From Prunus persica (Eukaryota > Streptophyta > Magnoliopsida > Rosales > Rosaceae): a DNA stretch of 64,000 bases. Position numbers and translations under genes: made by a program. Shown here in pieces: positions 19,976 through 31,792 of the stretch (the stretch's first letter is position 1; the number at the start of each line of letters is the position of its first letter). Where the stretch lies: NCBI RefSeq assembly GCF_000346465.2, contig NC_034015.1, forward strand, positions 17,593,510 to 17,657,509, read 5' to 3'. Below the pieces are notes generated by a model, which was not told where the DNA came from, did no database searches, and saw nothing but the letters and a program-made list of their open reading frames with translations.

Positions 19976-22440
19976 CAGAAACCGCAAAATTCCACAGAAA
20001 TTCCCACAATATAAGGCTCAACATCTGGTTCACTCTGAGGAAGTACAGTGTATTCTGTCAAGTTGACTAATTTGCAGGACATTCTTGCAAAACATCTTTC
20101 AATCCCAAAAATGCTCCTTTTGCTTGCTTTTCCATCTTTACTCTTCAAACCTAGTAAAACACAAAACTAAGTAAAAATGGACAAAACTCACTCAAGAACA
20201 TAGCAAGAATCCAAGAGAAAAATAATAATAATGCACGAAATAATGGTTATATCCAATAACCCCCAAACTTAGACTTTGTTTGCCCTCATGCAAAACAAAG
20301 ACTCAAAGAGTGTTATGCCTCCACATATTAGTCTCAATAAATTGTCCAAGGTATATAACTCTAAAGAATCAAATAAGCATCATATAAACCACAAGCATGA
20401 TTCAAAAGTTAACAAAACCGTACACAACATTCTCAAGTGTAGTGTGTGAAATAGCCAATATCAATACAACTCACTCAACCAGGATAGGTATATGCAAATC
20501 AAAGCTTCAACTTCAAACTTCACCAAGAATGTCATTCACGACGAAAACGCTCAAAGTTTGGGTTAAGTGTTTCACTCAATAAAATGAATGCATGAAAATC
20601 AAATCAAATCCTATAAGCTTGCTCTTCATATCACATCTCCACAGATTAAATTCACACAATTTCTAGGATCAAAAGGTCTTAAATTACGGTTGTAATGGGG
20701 TTAGGGGTTAAGGTTAAAAGAAAGAAAGGATATGGAAAACAAAAATATTCTATGAGAATTAGTAGAGCACTTGATGACCATGAAGGATTGCAAATTCTCT
20801 TGTATCTCGTGCGATATCACCAATTATGTACTTCATTGGAAGCCAAATTTCATTGTTGGGCTTCAACTTCATTTTGATCAACATATTTCTCAAACTTCTT
20901 CAGTCTTTGACAATATTGAGGTAGCAAACCAATTTTTTTTTCTTTCTTTTTTTTTTCTTTTCATTCTTGTTTTTAACAAACACCAACCTCAAAATCATCT
21001 TTGCTTTTATTTTTTTCTTTTCACAACTTTGATACTCACAAGGTATAAGGTGCAAATCGCCCAAACTTAAAGCTCCACCAATTTTTCATAGAACAAGGTA
21101 GGTTGAAGTGTTTAAGTTTATGGTTCAGGATAGTGTGGTTCATGAAAGAAAATGCTTATTTAGGCTCAAAGAGGCTATCTAAGGGATAATGTAGTAGGGA
21201 CAAAAGCTTGTTTGGCTATGGTGGTGATCCTAGGTGCCTTAATCACTTCCTAGATAGAATCATGTGAATCAATACAAAGCCTTGAAAAATATTGAAGCAA
21301 GTTCTAGTAAATGATAGTTGCACTCATGAAAAGAATTTACAAGTCTACACTAAAATCCACATATAATTCTCTAAGTCAAAAGCAAATTGCATTAAATTGG
21401 CTATGTGCATTAAAAATATGAGAATAATCATGCAAGAGAAAGTTAACTAAAGAATCACACTTGAAATTCACAAAATGATTACCAATCCTCAAAAGCTATA
21501 TAACAAGTAGAATTCAAGTGTTATCATTGACTTGTGGAAAGCTTAATTAAAATGACTCAAGAAAAGGAAAAAAGAAAATCTTTTTGGATTTTTGAAAATT
21601 TTAGATTTTTTTGGGTTTTGTGACTTTAAAACAACTACTTAACTACCTAAAAACACAAAAGAAACAAAATAAGACTCAAACAAACCAAGAAAACAAAGAG
21701 TTTCAAAATGCAGCTTTTGGCAGTTTCAACCTCTATTCAAATTTTAGCACATAACTTTCAAACTGCTGGTCCGATTTTCACGTTTTTTATATGGTTAGAT
21801 TCAACACGAAAAAACGAAGAACATAGTACGGTCTAAATTGTCAACACATTTACCAATTAAAACAGTTTTTAAGCAAAACGAAACCCTATGTTTTCAGACA
21901 TTAGAAATTTTCAAAACACAAAAACAAGCAATAAAGCTAAATCATTCCCCCCAAACTTAAATGAAACATTGTCCTCAACGTAAAAAGAATCAAAATACAT
22001 GCAATGAATCAAGCAAAGGGAGAAAAGAATTAAAACAGTATAATAAAGAGTAAAGAGTAAGGGTTAGAGCTCCCTGGGCATATAATCTCTAGTAGGAGAT
22101 GCTGCAAATGCCAAGATCCTCGCATCATCATCATGCATTCAAAACATGGGTTACCTCCCGAGAAACGCTTAATTTAAAGTCTTTAGCCGGACTCAGCGAC
22201 CATCATATATCTGGGGGATCATCGAGGTACATCACCTCAATGGTCTTGGTTTGTGCCGTCAAAGTATGAATATTCTCTATAGGATCTGTGAGGCTTGATT
22301 CAATGAATGGCTTCCCTATAATTTGATCCACAACTTCGATGTGAAAACAATCATAAGGATCTAAGGGTCTGTCAAACCTTCAAAGACCTAAAAATTTATA
22401 GTAGTATCTTGCATCCGGAGATGTTCCTTCCTTTTTTATA
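19976..22440 (-). mobile_element. Gypsy-type (Athila/Tat-like) retrotransposon remnant, 3' part
   Basis: Read on the minus strand, 22400-22140 holds a broken coding tail (DPYDCFHIEVVD, then IEVMYLDDPPDI and a stop). It is followed by the region typical of the end of pol in these elements, with TTGAGGACAATG and AAGTTTGGGGGG near 21950. A long non-coding spacer continues to about 20000 and ends in a fragment with KLVNLTEYTVLPQSEP. No LTR, integrase, reverse transcriptase or primer site is present, so both ends are lost. The class is judged from these spacer hallmarks. Confidence 0.6.
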
Positions 22441-22441
22441 T

Positions 22442-22858
22442 TCAACGGCAATTTCCATTTGGAGAGACGTTTAGTTTTGCTTTCAAAACCAAAAGAGTAC
22501 TGAACAAAACCAAAAAAGTACTGAACAAAACCAAAAAAGTAGAGACCAAAACCAAACAAGTAATTACCAAACCCATCTCATTCATAGAATTATTAGAAAA
22601 CACAATTCTTACCGTGTTGGAATTGATAACATTAATTATATTCCCACTAATATTGAAGACAGGGGCCCCGTGCTTGCCATCATTTTGGGAATGCTGATGC
22701 ATACGGCTCTTGAAATCGTCGGAGTTATTGAGTACAGCCCCTGTAAACTTCTCTATAATCGACTCAAAAATCCAACGCTTTACTCTCCCCCGCTTCAACG
22801 GTACAGGCCACCGCTTCATCGCTGGGTAGCGATCTGCGTCGGACGATGATGGGTGCAC
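22442..22858 (-). pseudogene. E2-like remnant: N-terminal helix and tail, UBC core missing
   Basis: A minus-strand frame of about 138 codons without an ATG at its start. Its beginning (DADRYPAMKR then NNSDDFK) resembles the first helix of the E2-like genes at 56.3-64.0 kb. After that it passes straight to a tail with SQNDGKHG and VFNISGNIINV, matching their tail (SQNGAERKHG, VFNNIIGNKV), and ends in a hydrophobic stretch with a repeated STFLVLF. The whole UBC core is absent. The link to the family rests on short motifs, strongest in the tail. It stands directly behind a copy of the IDH1 5' leader. Confidence 0.5.
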
Positions 22859-22923
22859 GGGTTGATGTTTATGCGTATTGAAGCCGAGAAGTCATTTTGG
22901 TCGGAAAGATGCCCAATCAGAAG

Positions 22924-23002
<79 letters not shown>

Positions 23003-23130
23003 GTGACTGAACTGTTAGGATTCTAAAGTACATTCACCTTTTATTCATATTTATTATTTTTTTTTTTTAAATTTATTGGTGGGCGATTCTAAAGAACATT
23101 CACCTTTTCATATTTGGTGGGCCGTACACT
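22859..23130 (-). repeat. Copy of the IDH1 5' leader/promoter region
   Basis: Resembles 38300-38520 in the same orientation: GATGTTTATGCG versus GATGTTCACGCTTATGCG, then GCCGAGAAG, AATCAGAAG, a (GA)n tract, GACTGAACTG and GATTCTAAAG with a matching TTTATT-rich tail and GGTGGGCC. It carries no IDH coding sequence. Confidence 0.65.
22926..22992. repeat. (GA)n microsatellite
   Basis: About 33 GA units, longer than the corresponding tract in the IDH1 leader (38377-38411). Confidence 0.9.
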
Positions 23131-23470
23131 GTGCTCACATACGTGTGCGGTTTTTTTTTTCTTACTATTGAAGGATAAGGGCAGGAATAGTGCAGACCTA
23201 GAACTAGAGACTTAGTCGTGCTTTGAATATCTCTTCTTTTAACCAAGTCTATAGAAATCAAGGTGAATGTGATTGATCAAAGTTACCCCAGTAGTATAAT
23301 TTTCTTACTATTTCTTACTTCTTTGTTTTATTCTTGTCATAGATTCTTATCTTTCGCTCACACTCTCTATGTATTTGAAACTTTTTATTTTGTCTATGTA
23401 AAAATATGTCTGCCTACAGGAAAAGGAAAATATCAGAGGACATATCAGTTTACGTGGGGTAACGGGAACT

Positions 23471-24450
23471 GTTTGTGGTGGAGAGCTGGGTCAACACGGG
23501 CGGCAGACCGCTCGGGCTCGCTTTCGGACTTCACAATGAAGTTGTCGTCGCTGATGCCGATAAGGTTGGTACACGTAGGAAATGTTAAATATTTTTTTGT
23601 TATTTGGTTGTTTCTCTTCAATATATATTTGGATTAAAAACATTATAATAGTTACGATAATCAAAGGTCTAATATCTATAATTGTTTAAAAAAGAAATAA
23701 TTAGTTTGTTTAATCTCAGCCATTCATTTTGGCCTAATCTAATGGTTGAAAACTTGAGTAAGAATTACTTGTGTCATGATCCGCACTCGTATCTAAATGG
23801 GCTTGAAAAAAAAGTTTATGTGACACCGCTGATGAGCCCGACGAATAAATACAAATGTAATTTGTAAATTACAAATCCAATAATATACTTATAAAAAATA
23901 TAAATATATACGTAAAAAAAAATATAGGTATATTGTTTACCAAAAAAATTTACAGAAAAATAAGTACATAATAATTTATAGAAAATATAGATACACAATT
24001 ATTTATAATAATAAAAATAGGTACAAAATAATTTATAGAAAATATAAATACACAATAATTTATAATAAAAATAATAGGTAGATTATTATCCATGAAAAAT
24101 CTAGGTACAAGAAATGAGATCCAAGTTCTAAAATCTGTAGGGAAAGATGGAACAAAATTTCAAAAAGGCAATAAGGAAAACTGCATTTTTTGGCCAAGAC
24201 ATTGTTGATTGTATTGATGAATTTTAATAATAAAACGGATAATTAATTGCAGACAAAATTTTTAGAGGGAATCACCACAATAAATTGGGAACCAAAAATT
24301 AAAACACCACCCCATTACACGTTGAAATATAAATAGGGGTATTTTGGCAACCAAAAAATGATAATAAATAAAATATTGAACTTAGTAAGGTAATTTGATC
24401 AATTGGATCTTAGTCATTGGTTTTTACTTATAAAAATTGGGTATTATTTA
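23471..24450. repeat. 970-bp direct repeat, right copy
   Basis: Partner of 13600-14569 with a few indels. It includes the SSL exon 1 end (23473-23564) and its donor, then intron. Sequence beyond 24450 continues as SSL intron towards exon 2 at 24700, so this copy is joined to the original downstream gene. Confidence 0.9.
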
Positions 24451-24699
24451 TAGGAACAAAAAATTAAGGGTTGCAGGTAAGATAAGTTGAATTTGAAGGG
24501 TGTAAGCCAAATTTACATTTTTTTTAAAATTATGAACAAAGAAACTTGTGACATTTTTAGAAACTGGAAAAACTAATAATGTAATCAGTGTAAAACTTGA
24601 ACATTATTTTGAGATAATGTATCTGCTTAAGAAAGACGGACCTTATATGAGGTAGGGTATGGATGCAAGTTGTGCATAATAAAATGAAATTTATGGCAG

Positions 24700-25006
24700 G
24701 GCCTGCTGAATGTAACAAGTGAGGGTGAGGTAAAGCTGCTGACTGACGAGGCTGATGGTGCAAAATTTGGAATTACAGACGGTGTAGATGTAGCTGTGGA
24801 TGATACGATTTATTTCACAGATGCTTCATACAAGTACAACTTGACAGACGCTATTTTGGACATTTTGGAGGGTCAGTCTCATAGTAGATTCTTGAGCACA
24901 ACCCAACAACCAAACAGACCAAAGTGCTGGTCCGTGACCTATACTTTGCTAATGGAATGGTGGTTTCAGCCGACCAAAGTCACGTAATCTTCTGCGAAAC
25001 CCCCAA
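24700..25006 (+). pseudogene. Strictosidine synthase-like pseudogene, exon 2
   Basis: Begins after an AG acceptor with GLLNVTSEGEVKLLTDEA and ends before a GT donor, like exon 2 of the intact gene. It is 307 nt against 308: one base is lost near 24895 (TTGAGCACAACC versus ATGAGCTACAACC), which shifts the frame. Exons 3 and 4 are not found downstream. With the hAT insertion in exon 1 and the duplicated intron, the gene is dead. Confidence 0.88.
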
Positions 25007-25009
25007 GTA

Positions 25010-25706
25010 CGATATTAGTTCACCATGTTATATATTGTAATCCGAACGTGTGATTTAACGTAACATGTTAGATTGTGTGTTTTTGTGCGTGCTAGTCTTG
25101 GTACGGGAAATTGTGTCATCATCAATGTCTCACTAAATCCACATATCCATGGTGTACACATGCATGTGTGACGCTTGCACTTCTCCTACCACCCATATTC
25201 ACCAATCCTGGGATGGTAGAGTACAATATACAAGTGAGCAAAATTTATAAATAATTGCTTGGCTAGCATGCAGGATTTGTACGCACCGCTTGTTCCTTCC
25301 TGACATTTCGTTCGGATTTTTCTGCCACAGTTAATAAGAAGATTGAAGGTTTTGTCACTAGCATAGCAGGAAATGACATCGGTGGTTCATACATGCATGC
25401 AAGCTAACTGGAAATTATTAATGTAAGCGAATCATAACACATCCACCATGTAAGTAAATCTCATAACACAAAATTGAGAGTCCACAATCGTCTCGCACGT
25501 GTATAGGCGTCGGATGCTTTCATAAGGTTTAGGGTTCAGTTTTTCAAAATGTTGGGCCCGCTGGGCTCTAAGGCTCTATACAAGTCCACATATTTAGGAT
25601 TATAAGGAGGTATAGCATACACTGCCAAATACTGAATTTCATACCACTTGCTTCTTCTTTCATATCCTCTATTGACTTTCTGGGACGAGTTCATCGGTAC
25701 GTGACA
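25010..25706. other. Intergenic and SSL upstream region, no gene seen
   Basis: No coding sequence is supportable. The last 150 bp should contain the SSL promoter and leader, but I see no clear TATA box. Confidence 0.4.
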
Positions 25707-27893
25707 ATGTCCAACTCAAGCGACTCACCTTCCCAAACCCAACCCTCTCATCACACTCATCCCATTCCCACAACCAAACCGTCGTCGTCGTCTTCATCAT
25801 CATGGCCCTCAGCTTTTCTCATCTTCTCAATTCTGGTTCCACTGGCAATAGCTCTGCTCATCTACCAACTCGATTCTCTCGACCCAGCTCCTCTCCCCCT
25901 CCACGAGTTGACTAAGCGAGTCGCGGCTGTCCCAACGCGTAATGCCCACATGCTCAAAGGGTCGGAGTTTGTGGGTGCTGGGGCTTTGGTGGCGCCCGAA
26001 GACGTGGCTTATGACTCAAAGTCGGGGCTGATTTACACGGGTTGTGCTGACGGGTGGGTCAAGCGAGTCACGCTGAACGAGTACGCTGCTGACTCGGTGG
26101 TGGAGAACTGGGTTTTCACCGGTGGGAGGCCACTTGGACTCGCTCACGGCCATAAGAACGAGGTCTTTGTGGCTGACACAGAAAAGGTCAGCTCGATCCT
26201 AAATATCAGCGCATATTAAATTTGTTCGTGTTTATTATTTGGTCAAAGTTCAAGTACACATGGATTCTTACCCCCAAAAAAATAAAGAGAAAAACAAAAA
26301 CGTAACAATGAGGGGGTTGGTTCAGTTGTTCGATACACTGTGTGTAGCCTTATTAGTGTTCGAGTTCCGCTGTTATATCAATAATCCTAATTAGTGCTCA
26401 GTTTGTAATTTTCTATATAAATCCATATCAATGACAATTTATAATTAGATGCCTCCGATTCGAGATTACAGATATATCCTGATACCGATGGTGAAAGTAT
26501 AATCAATCTCCCCGTAAACTTTTCATAACTAAAAACAAAAACGTACAAAAATTGGTCACCCGTGAATTATTAACTAAATTTAATCAATGCTCATGTTGGT
26601 TTTAGTTTCATACAACATGCAGGTAGGTCCCGCTGCTACGGTTTACGCATGGAGAACAATTTGTAACCTATCAGTACTGTCACGTTACTTAGACATATAA
26701 CCTGACATGAATTTTTCTGAGAGTAGGGTCTTATGAACAAAACTCGTATAGGAACTTGCTTCTCACTGACAAAACTCGTAGGGTCTTATGTAACGCTTGT
26801 TATGATTTAACTAGATAGTCCATTTCATGTCACCTAAGTTTTCTACAGTTTCACAACATGCATAAAAGTAAGTCCTGATCTCATGTGCATATTGTAAGAG
26901 GGAGGTGGCCTCATAATTATATCATTTTTTTTTTTTGGTTATTATTTTTTTTTTCAATCAGGGGCTATTGAAGATAAGTGAGGACGGAACAGTAGAACTG
27001 TTGACAGATGAGGCCGAGGGTGTAAAATTCAAGCTAACGGACTGCGTAGATGTAGCACAAAATGGCATGCTTTACTTCACGGATGCTTCACACAAATACA
27101 GCTTAAAAGACTTCATCTCGGATATTTTAGGGGGCAGACCCCATGGCAGATTGATGAGCTACAACCCAACAACCAAAGAGACCAAAGTTCTGGTCCACAA
27201 CCTCTACTTTGCCAACGGAGTAGCAGTCTCTCCAGATCAAAACTTCGTTGTGTTCTGTGAAACTGTCATGTAAGTTCTTAGAACTTAAAGACTTCTGTTT
27301 TTTTCTGTGAATCTGAAAGTATGGACAAAGTTTTTTACTGCCTTAAATGGTTAATATTGCAGGAGAAGGTGTAGAAAATACTATCTACAAGGCAGTAAAA
27401 AAGGGAGTGTAGAAAATTTTATTGACCATTTGCCAGGCATGCCTGATAATATCAGATATGATGGGGAAGGCCAGTACTGGATTGCTTTGGCTACGGTGAT
27501 CTTCATTTTCTCTCTGTTTTCTGAAAAATCACATCAGTTGTTCTGTTTTGAATGGAACAAGGATGCATTTTTTTTCATGGTTTGTTGACATTTTGTATGC
27601 CAAATTGGCAGGAGGTTACACCATACTGGGATCTAGCACTTAGATATCCTTTTATTCGAAAGGTTCTGGCAATCGTGAAGCGGTATGCAGCAGGCAGACC
27701 GCATATGGAGAAGAATGCTGGTGTGTTGGCTGTGAATTTGAATGGGGAACCTACTGCTCACTATTCTGATCCTGAGTTGTTTCTCATTTCAAGTGGGATC
27801 AAGATTGGAAATTACCTCTACTGCGGTTCGATTGTTAATCCCTACATTATCCGCCTTGATGTCCATCAACATCCTGCACATCCCACTACATGA
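25707..27893 (+). CDS. Strictosidine synthase-like protein (SSL), 4 exons
   Basis: A six-bladed beta-propeller of the strictosidine synthase/APMAP family. Plant SSL proteins are usually not true strictosidine synthases, and their substrate is mostly unknown. Exons: 25707-26186, 26962-27269, 27363-27495 and 27612-27893, all with GT-AG borders, giving 400 residues. Residues about 34-53 form a membrane anchor after a Ser/Pro/Thr-rich N-terminus, so it is likely a type II protein of the secretory system. Typical family stretches are [46 protein letters not shown] and [11 protein letters not shown]. The start is the ATG at 25707; a GTG six bases upstream is not used in plants. It is the intact relative of the broken copy just upstream and converges on AAE2 sequences downstream. 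Confidence 0.9.
26308..26420 (+). mobile_element. Possible tRNA-derived SINE in SSL intron 1
   Basis: GGTTGGTTCAGTTGTTCG (about 26315) resembles a pol III A box and GTGTTCGAGTTCC (about 26357) a B box, about 40 bp apart as in tRNA-derived SINEs. No tRNA fold and no clear target duplication are seen. Confidence 0.35.
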
Positions 27894-28081
27894 GCTATGG
27901 TGTACTATTTCCTGCTTCCTTGATATAATTTGCAACAAACATGCAATGCTAGTGTAGCTTCATTGGAGAACCTTAAGCATACATAGATGCAATGGTATAG
28001 CTTGGTTTATTAAATTTTTCCTTTCGTACAATAGATAAGGAGCCAACAAGTTACCTTCCAATTACACTTGTCACAGCTTGT

Positions 28082-29497
28082 TCAAGAGAGGCTCCCCGAG
28101 GCCTTTGCTTTTTCTCTGAGAATAAATTTCTGTACCTTTCCGGTTGCAGTTTCTGATATATCATCAAAAATTACTGTCCGAGGAGCCATATAATGAGGCA
28201 AATTATCAGGGCAGAATTCGATTAGGTTTTTAGCATTCAGATGATCAAATCCCTCCTTCAATTTCACAAATGCACAAGGAGTCTACCCCCAATGGTTATC
28301 TGGGCGTGCAACAACTGCAGCCTCAAGAACTGCTGGATGGCTAAACAAAACTGTTTCCACCTCAACTGTACTTATGTTCTCTCCCCCGTATATGATTATA
28401 TCTTTCAACCGGTCCTTCACTTCGATCAATGTAATTATCTGGATGTTTCACAGCTAGATCCCCGCTCCCCAACCATCCACTCATAACAGTGTTTCCCCTT
28501 AACATAATCTCACCCACTGTATTACCATCAGGTGTTACACTTTCCATAGTGACAGGATCTTTTATGTCAACCTCTTCCAAACCAAGATGCTGCACCCCTT
28601 GTCGAGCTTTAAGCTTTGATCCTTCAATGGAAGGCAGAGAATCCCACTCTGGTTTCAATGAGCAATAAGTCCCTGGACCATAAGATTCTGTTAGACCATA
28701 CAATTGATTTACTCCAAACCCCAATTCTTCCATCCTGAAAACGATCTGTGGCATGGGTGGTGAACCACCCGTCATTATTTCCACCTTGCGAGGAAGTGGC
28801 CTCCAGTCACTGACCGGTGAATTAACAATCATGTTCAAGACAGTTGGTGCCCCTCCCATGTGTGTGACATTGTATTGAACTATGTTGTCAAATATGTGTT
28901 TTGGATTGACTTTCCTGAGGCAGATGTTAGTTCCACCCTGAGCAGCCACCCCCCAAGTGAGGCACCACCCATTGCAGTGAAACATAGACACTGTCCATAG
29001 ATAAACAGGCATTGAGCCTATTCCATGAAGCAGAACCGTAGACAACGCGTTAAGATAAGCACCCCGGTACTGTAAACAACCCCTTTTGGCCTGGGTGTTG
29101 TGCCGGAGGTATAATTTACACTGATAGGATCCCATTCACTCCTTGGCCTTCTTATCTCAAATCCACCATCTCCTGTTTCAAGAAGACTCCCATATTCATA
29201 GGTGTTTGAAGTGCATATGGTGGGAGATGTATCAGATGACCCCTCGGAAACAGCAATTAAAACAAGAATAGGTGGTTTTGTATCTGTTTTTTGGGTGAGA
29301 AGATCAAGTGTTCCTTGGGCAATTTCAAGTAACTGGTAGTCTACAAAGACGATTCTCGCCTCGGAATGACTCAGCAGCAGGACAGATAACATAGCTGAAT
29401 CAAGGCGTGCATTTAGTGTCCAAAGAACTGCCCCTGTCATTGGAACTGCAAAATGCAGCTCATGCGTGGCTGGGACATTGGGGGCCAAGGTTGCAGC
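28082..29497 (-). pseudogene. AAE2-like pseudogene (exon 2 only)
   Basis: A close copy of exon 2 of the AAE2 gene at 31970-34010, including about 150 bp of its intron. Exon 1 is absent; homology stops near 29660 where palindrome units begin. Lesions relative to the intact copy: a 3-nt insertion near 29385; a small deletion near 29068 that shifts the frame after RPKGVVYS; loss of about 45 nt around 28470 ([13 protein letters not shown] missing); a 4-nt insertion near 28430; and a CAG to TAG stop near 28286 in WGQTPCAF. It cannot encode an acyl-CoA synthetase. The 3' flank abuts the end of the SSL gene. Confidence 0.92.
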
Positions 29498-29664
29498 CTG
29501 GTTCAACAATGGAAATGCTCGAACATGAGAACAGGCTTCATCTGCAATATCATTTGACTAATAATGTAACATAATAGATGAGCAAATCAAATAATAAAAA
29601 ATTTAAGTATGATTTTGAGGTATCTGTTAAGGAAACATGATATTCTGAAATGGGAAAAATATAA

Positions 29665-29765
29665 TATTTTAAACGTATAGCCGTACGGCTATACTCCATA
29701 AATATAATGTATAGCCGCGAGGCTATATAGATTATTTTAACAGTATAGCCGCGCGGCTATACCCT
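29665..29765. repeat. Palindrome array 4
   Basis: Three units with centres TACG, CGAG-like and GCGC. This is the point where homology between the AAE2 pseudogene flank and the intact AAE2 intron ends. Confidence 0.8.
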
Positions 29766-30301
29766 TTAAGTAGCATAATATGGTTTTCTCTTTTTTAATT
29801 ACTTTGATTAGTAGTTATATTTTAATTATTATTTAGTTAATGAATATTATAGGGAAAAATAGAAAAATTAATTACTATTTATTAAGTGATATAATTCATG
29901 AAGTTAATTAAAATATTGAATACTAATTATTCACTATAGAAATAATAATTAAAATATAATTACTAATTTAACTAATTAAATAAGGTAAATATATTATTTA
30001 AATACTAAAATTAAAAATAAAAAAATTAATTAACCTAAACATTTAAGCTTATATTTATTTTAAATAAATAAATACAAAAACCTTCCCCACGAAATTTCGT
30101 CGTCACATGTCTATCCTAGCAAAACTTGTTGTATTCGACCTTTCCTGACGAAATTGTAGTATAGCCGCTTGGCTATACTGTTTAATAAAAATATTTATGA
30201 AAAGAGGACCCTCCTAGTTGCATTAGTTTATATTTTATAGATATTAATTTGGTCACTTTATAACATTTTACTATAATTTATTTAAATAAAAATGAAAAAA
30301 C
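29766..30301. other. AT-rich spacer with one palindrome unit
   Basis: Very AT-rich DNA with many AATTA runs and no reading frame of interest. One isolated TATAGCCGCTTGGCTATA unit lies at 30158-30180. Confidence 0.5.
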
Positions 30302-30915
30302 CTGTATAGCCAAGCAGATATACAAATTCTTTTTTTTAAAAAAAATTAGAAAAAATCAAGTACCGCTCGGCGGCTATACTATTTCTTTTTTTTTTAAAAA
30401 AAACTGAGTTCCTTCGGGCGGCTATACTATTTCTTTTTGAAAAATTAAAAAACAATATAGCCTGCTATACTATTTCTTTTAAAAGGTTGAAAAAACCGAG
30501 TATCGGGGCCAGGCTATACTGTTTCGTTTTTAAAAATAAAATAAAAGGAGTATAGCTAATAGGCTATTTATTTTGAAAAAAATTGAAAAAACCGAGTATA
30601 GCCACGCGGCCATACGATTTCTTTTTTAAAATTCAAAAACAAAGTATAGCCGATCGGCGATATTATTTCTTCAACAAAAAAAAAATTTGGAAAACGGAGT
30701 ATAGCCTGACGGCTATACTATTTCTCTGAAAAATTTGGAAAAAGCCGAGTATAGCCTCCCGGTTTTACTATTTCTTTACAAAAAGGTTAAAAAAAACAGA
30801 GTATAGCCGCGCGGCTATACGATTTCTTCAAAAAAAACATATTATAGCTCGGCGACTATACTATTTCTTTATAATAAAAAATTAGAAAAAAAGTGTATAG
30901 CCGCGCGGCTATAAA
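30302..30915. repeat. Palindrome array 5 (largest, about 13 units)
   Basis: About 13 units near 30303, 30361, 30408, 30453, 30498, 30551, 30595, 30643, 30700, 30749, 30801, 30841 and 30893, period about 50 bp. The consensus is GTATAGCC-NNNN-GGCTATAC followed by TATTTCTTTTTNAAAAAATT. The four central bases vary (GCGC, GATC, TGAC, CTCC), while the arms are mostly kept. It separates the broken and intact AAE2 copies. Confidence 0.85.
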
Positions 30916-31339
30916 TTTTCTTCGGGAGATTTTTTTTTTAAACTTACTTTATTTTAAAAATATATAACTAGTTTCTTTACTTTTGTTTTTTGGCCAACTT
31001 CTTTACTTTAATATATGTAGTTAAGTAATATCTTAGTTTTTTTTAATTACTTTAGTTAGTAATTATGTTTAAATTATTATTTGTTGAGTGAATATTTAAA
31101 TATTTTACTGATTTAAGGAAATATGACAAAAGGCACCTAATAAGATAAGTTATACTCTGTTCTTTATACACATGCAACACACACAAACAAGGCATACCCT
31201 AAGCGCACACAACTGATTGAATTTGGAGCCTGCTTCAGCAGATAACTGATGTTCAATAGCCATCTGCCCGCCCATATCCTGCACTGCACACGATGCCATG
31301 TATATATATATATTAGTAGCAGCAATGTTTCGAAAAATG

Positions 31340-31425
31340 GCTAGGCGGTAGACTGGCGGCAGGCAGGGGCCTAGCGCCTAGAGGAGTAATCGCTGCTTAG
31401 GCGGGTGCCTAGGTGTTTATTTTTT
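31340..31425. repeat. GCCTAGGCG-rich short repeat
   Basis: A GC-rich patch in AT-rich DNA, made of GGCTAGGCGG, GGGGCCTAGCGCCTAG and GCTTAGGCGGGTGCCTAGG. Such patches are widespread in plant genomes as part of short non-coding elements. Boundaries are not clear. Confidence 0.4.
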
Positions 31426-31743
31426 TTATAATTATTTTGTATTATAAATTTATGCCAAAATCTTGCAAAATAAAAGGATATATAAATTATAAAGTACTAT
31501 AATTGATATAAAACATGGCGAAAACCTAGGAGGCGACGGCTCAAAGGAGAGAGAGGCATAAACATCATTATGTCATTAAATCTTCAAGATTCCTACCATA
31601 GCTCTTAAAACTATCATCGTTTGCAGTCTTAAACTTTTTTACTTTTTTTTTTTTTTTTTTTTCCCATTTAACTAGGTTAATTGACTTACATTTAAATAAT
31701 AATTGGTACCATCAACTAGGTTAATCCAATTATCCCTACATTA

Positions 31744-31792
31744 TCCTCCTCGATCTCCATCAACATCACGCACATCCCACTACATGAGGTAT
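31744..31792 (+). pseudogene. Remnant of the SSL last codons
   Basis: Matches the last 40-50 bases of SSL exon 4 (CATCAACATC, CACATCCCACTACATGA), followed by the same 3' flank that links SSL to the AAE2 pseudogene. It marks the edge of a duplication that carried the SSL-AAE2 convergent junction. Confidence 0.8.

Noticed and set aside
20695..21070. Plus-strand frames inside the retrotransposon spacer
   Set aside because: They run antisense to the element and through poly-T tracts; no homology recognised.
13600..24450. Pair of long direct repeats taken as LTRs of one retrotransposon
   Set aside because: The repeat begins inside an SSL exon, does not start TG or end CA, and the DNA between is a mosaic of unrelated pieces without gag-pol order.
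26308..26420. A true tRNA gene in SSL intron 1
   Set aside because: A- and B-box-like sequences are present, but no acceptor stem or cloverleaf can be formed; at most a SINE.
30302..30915. Palindrome array as CRISPR or bacterial terminators
   Set aside because: Spacers are similar low-complexity T/A runs and the setting is eukaryotic.
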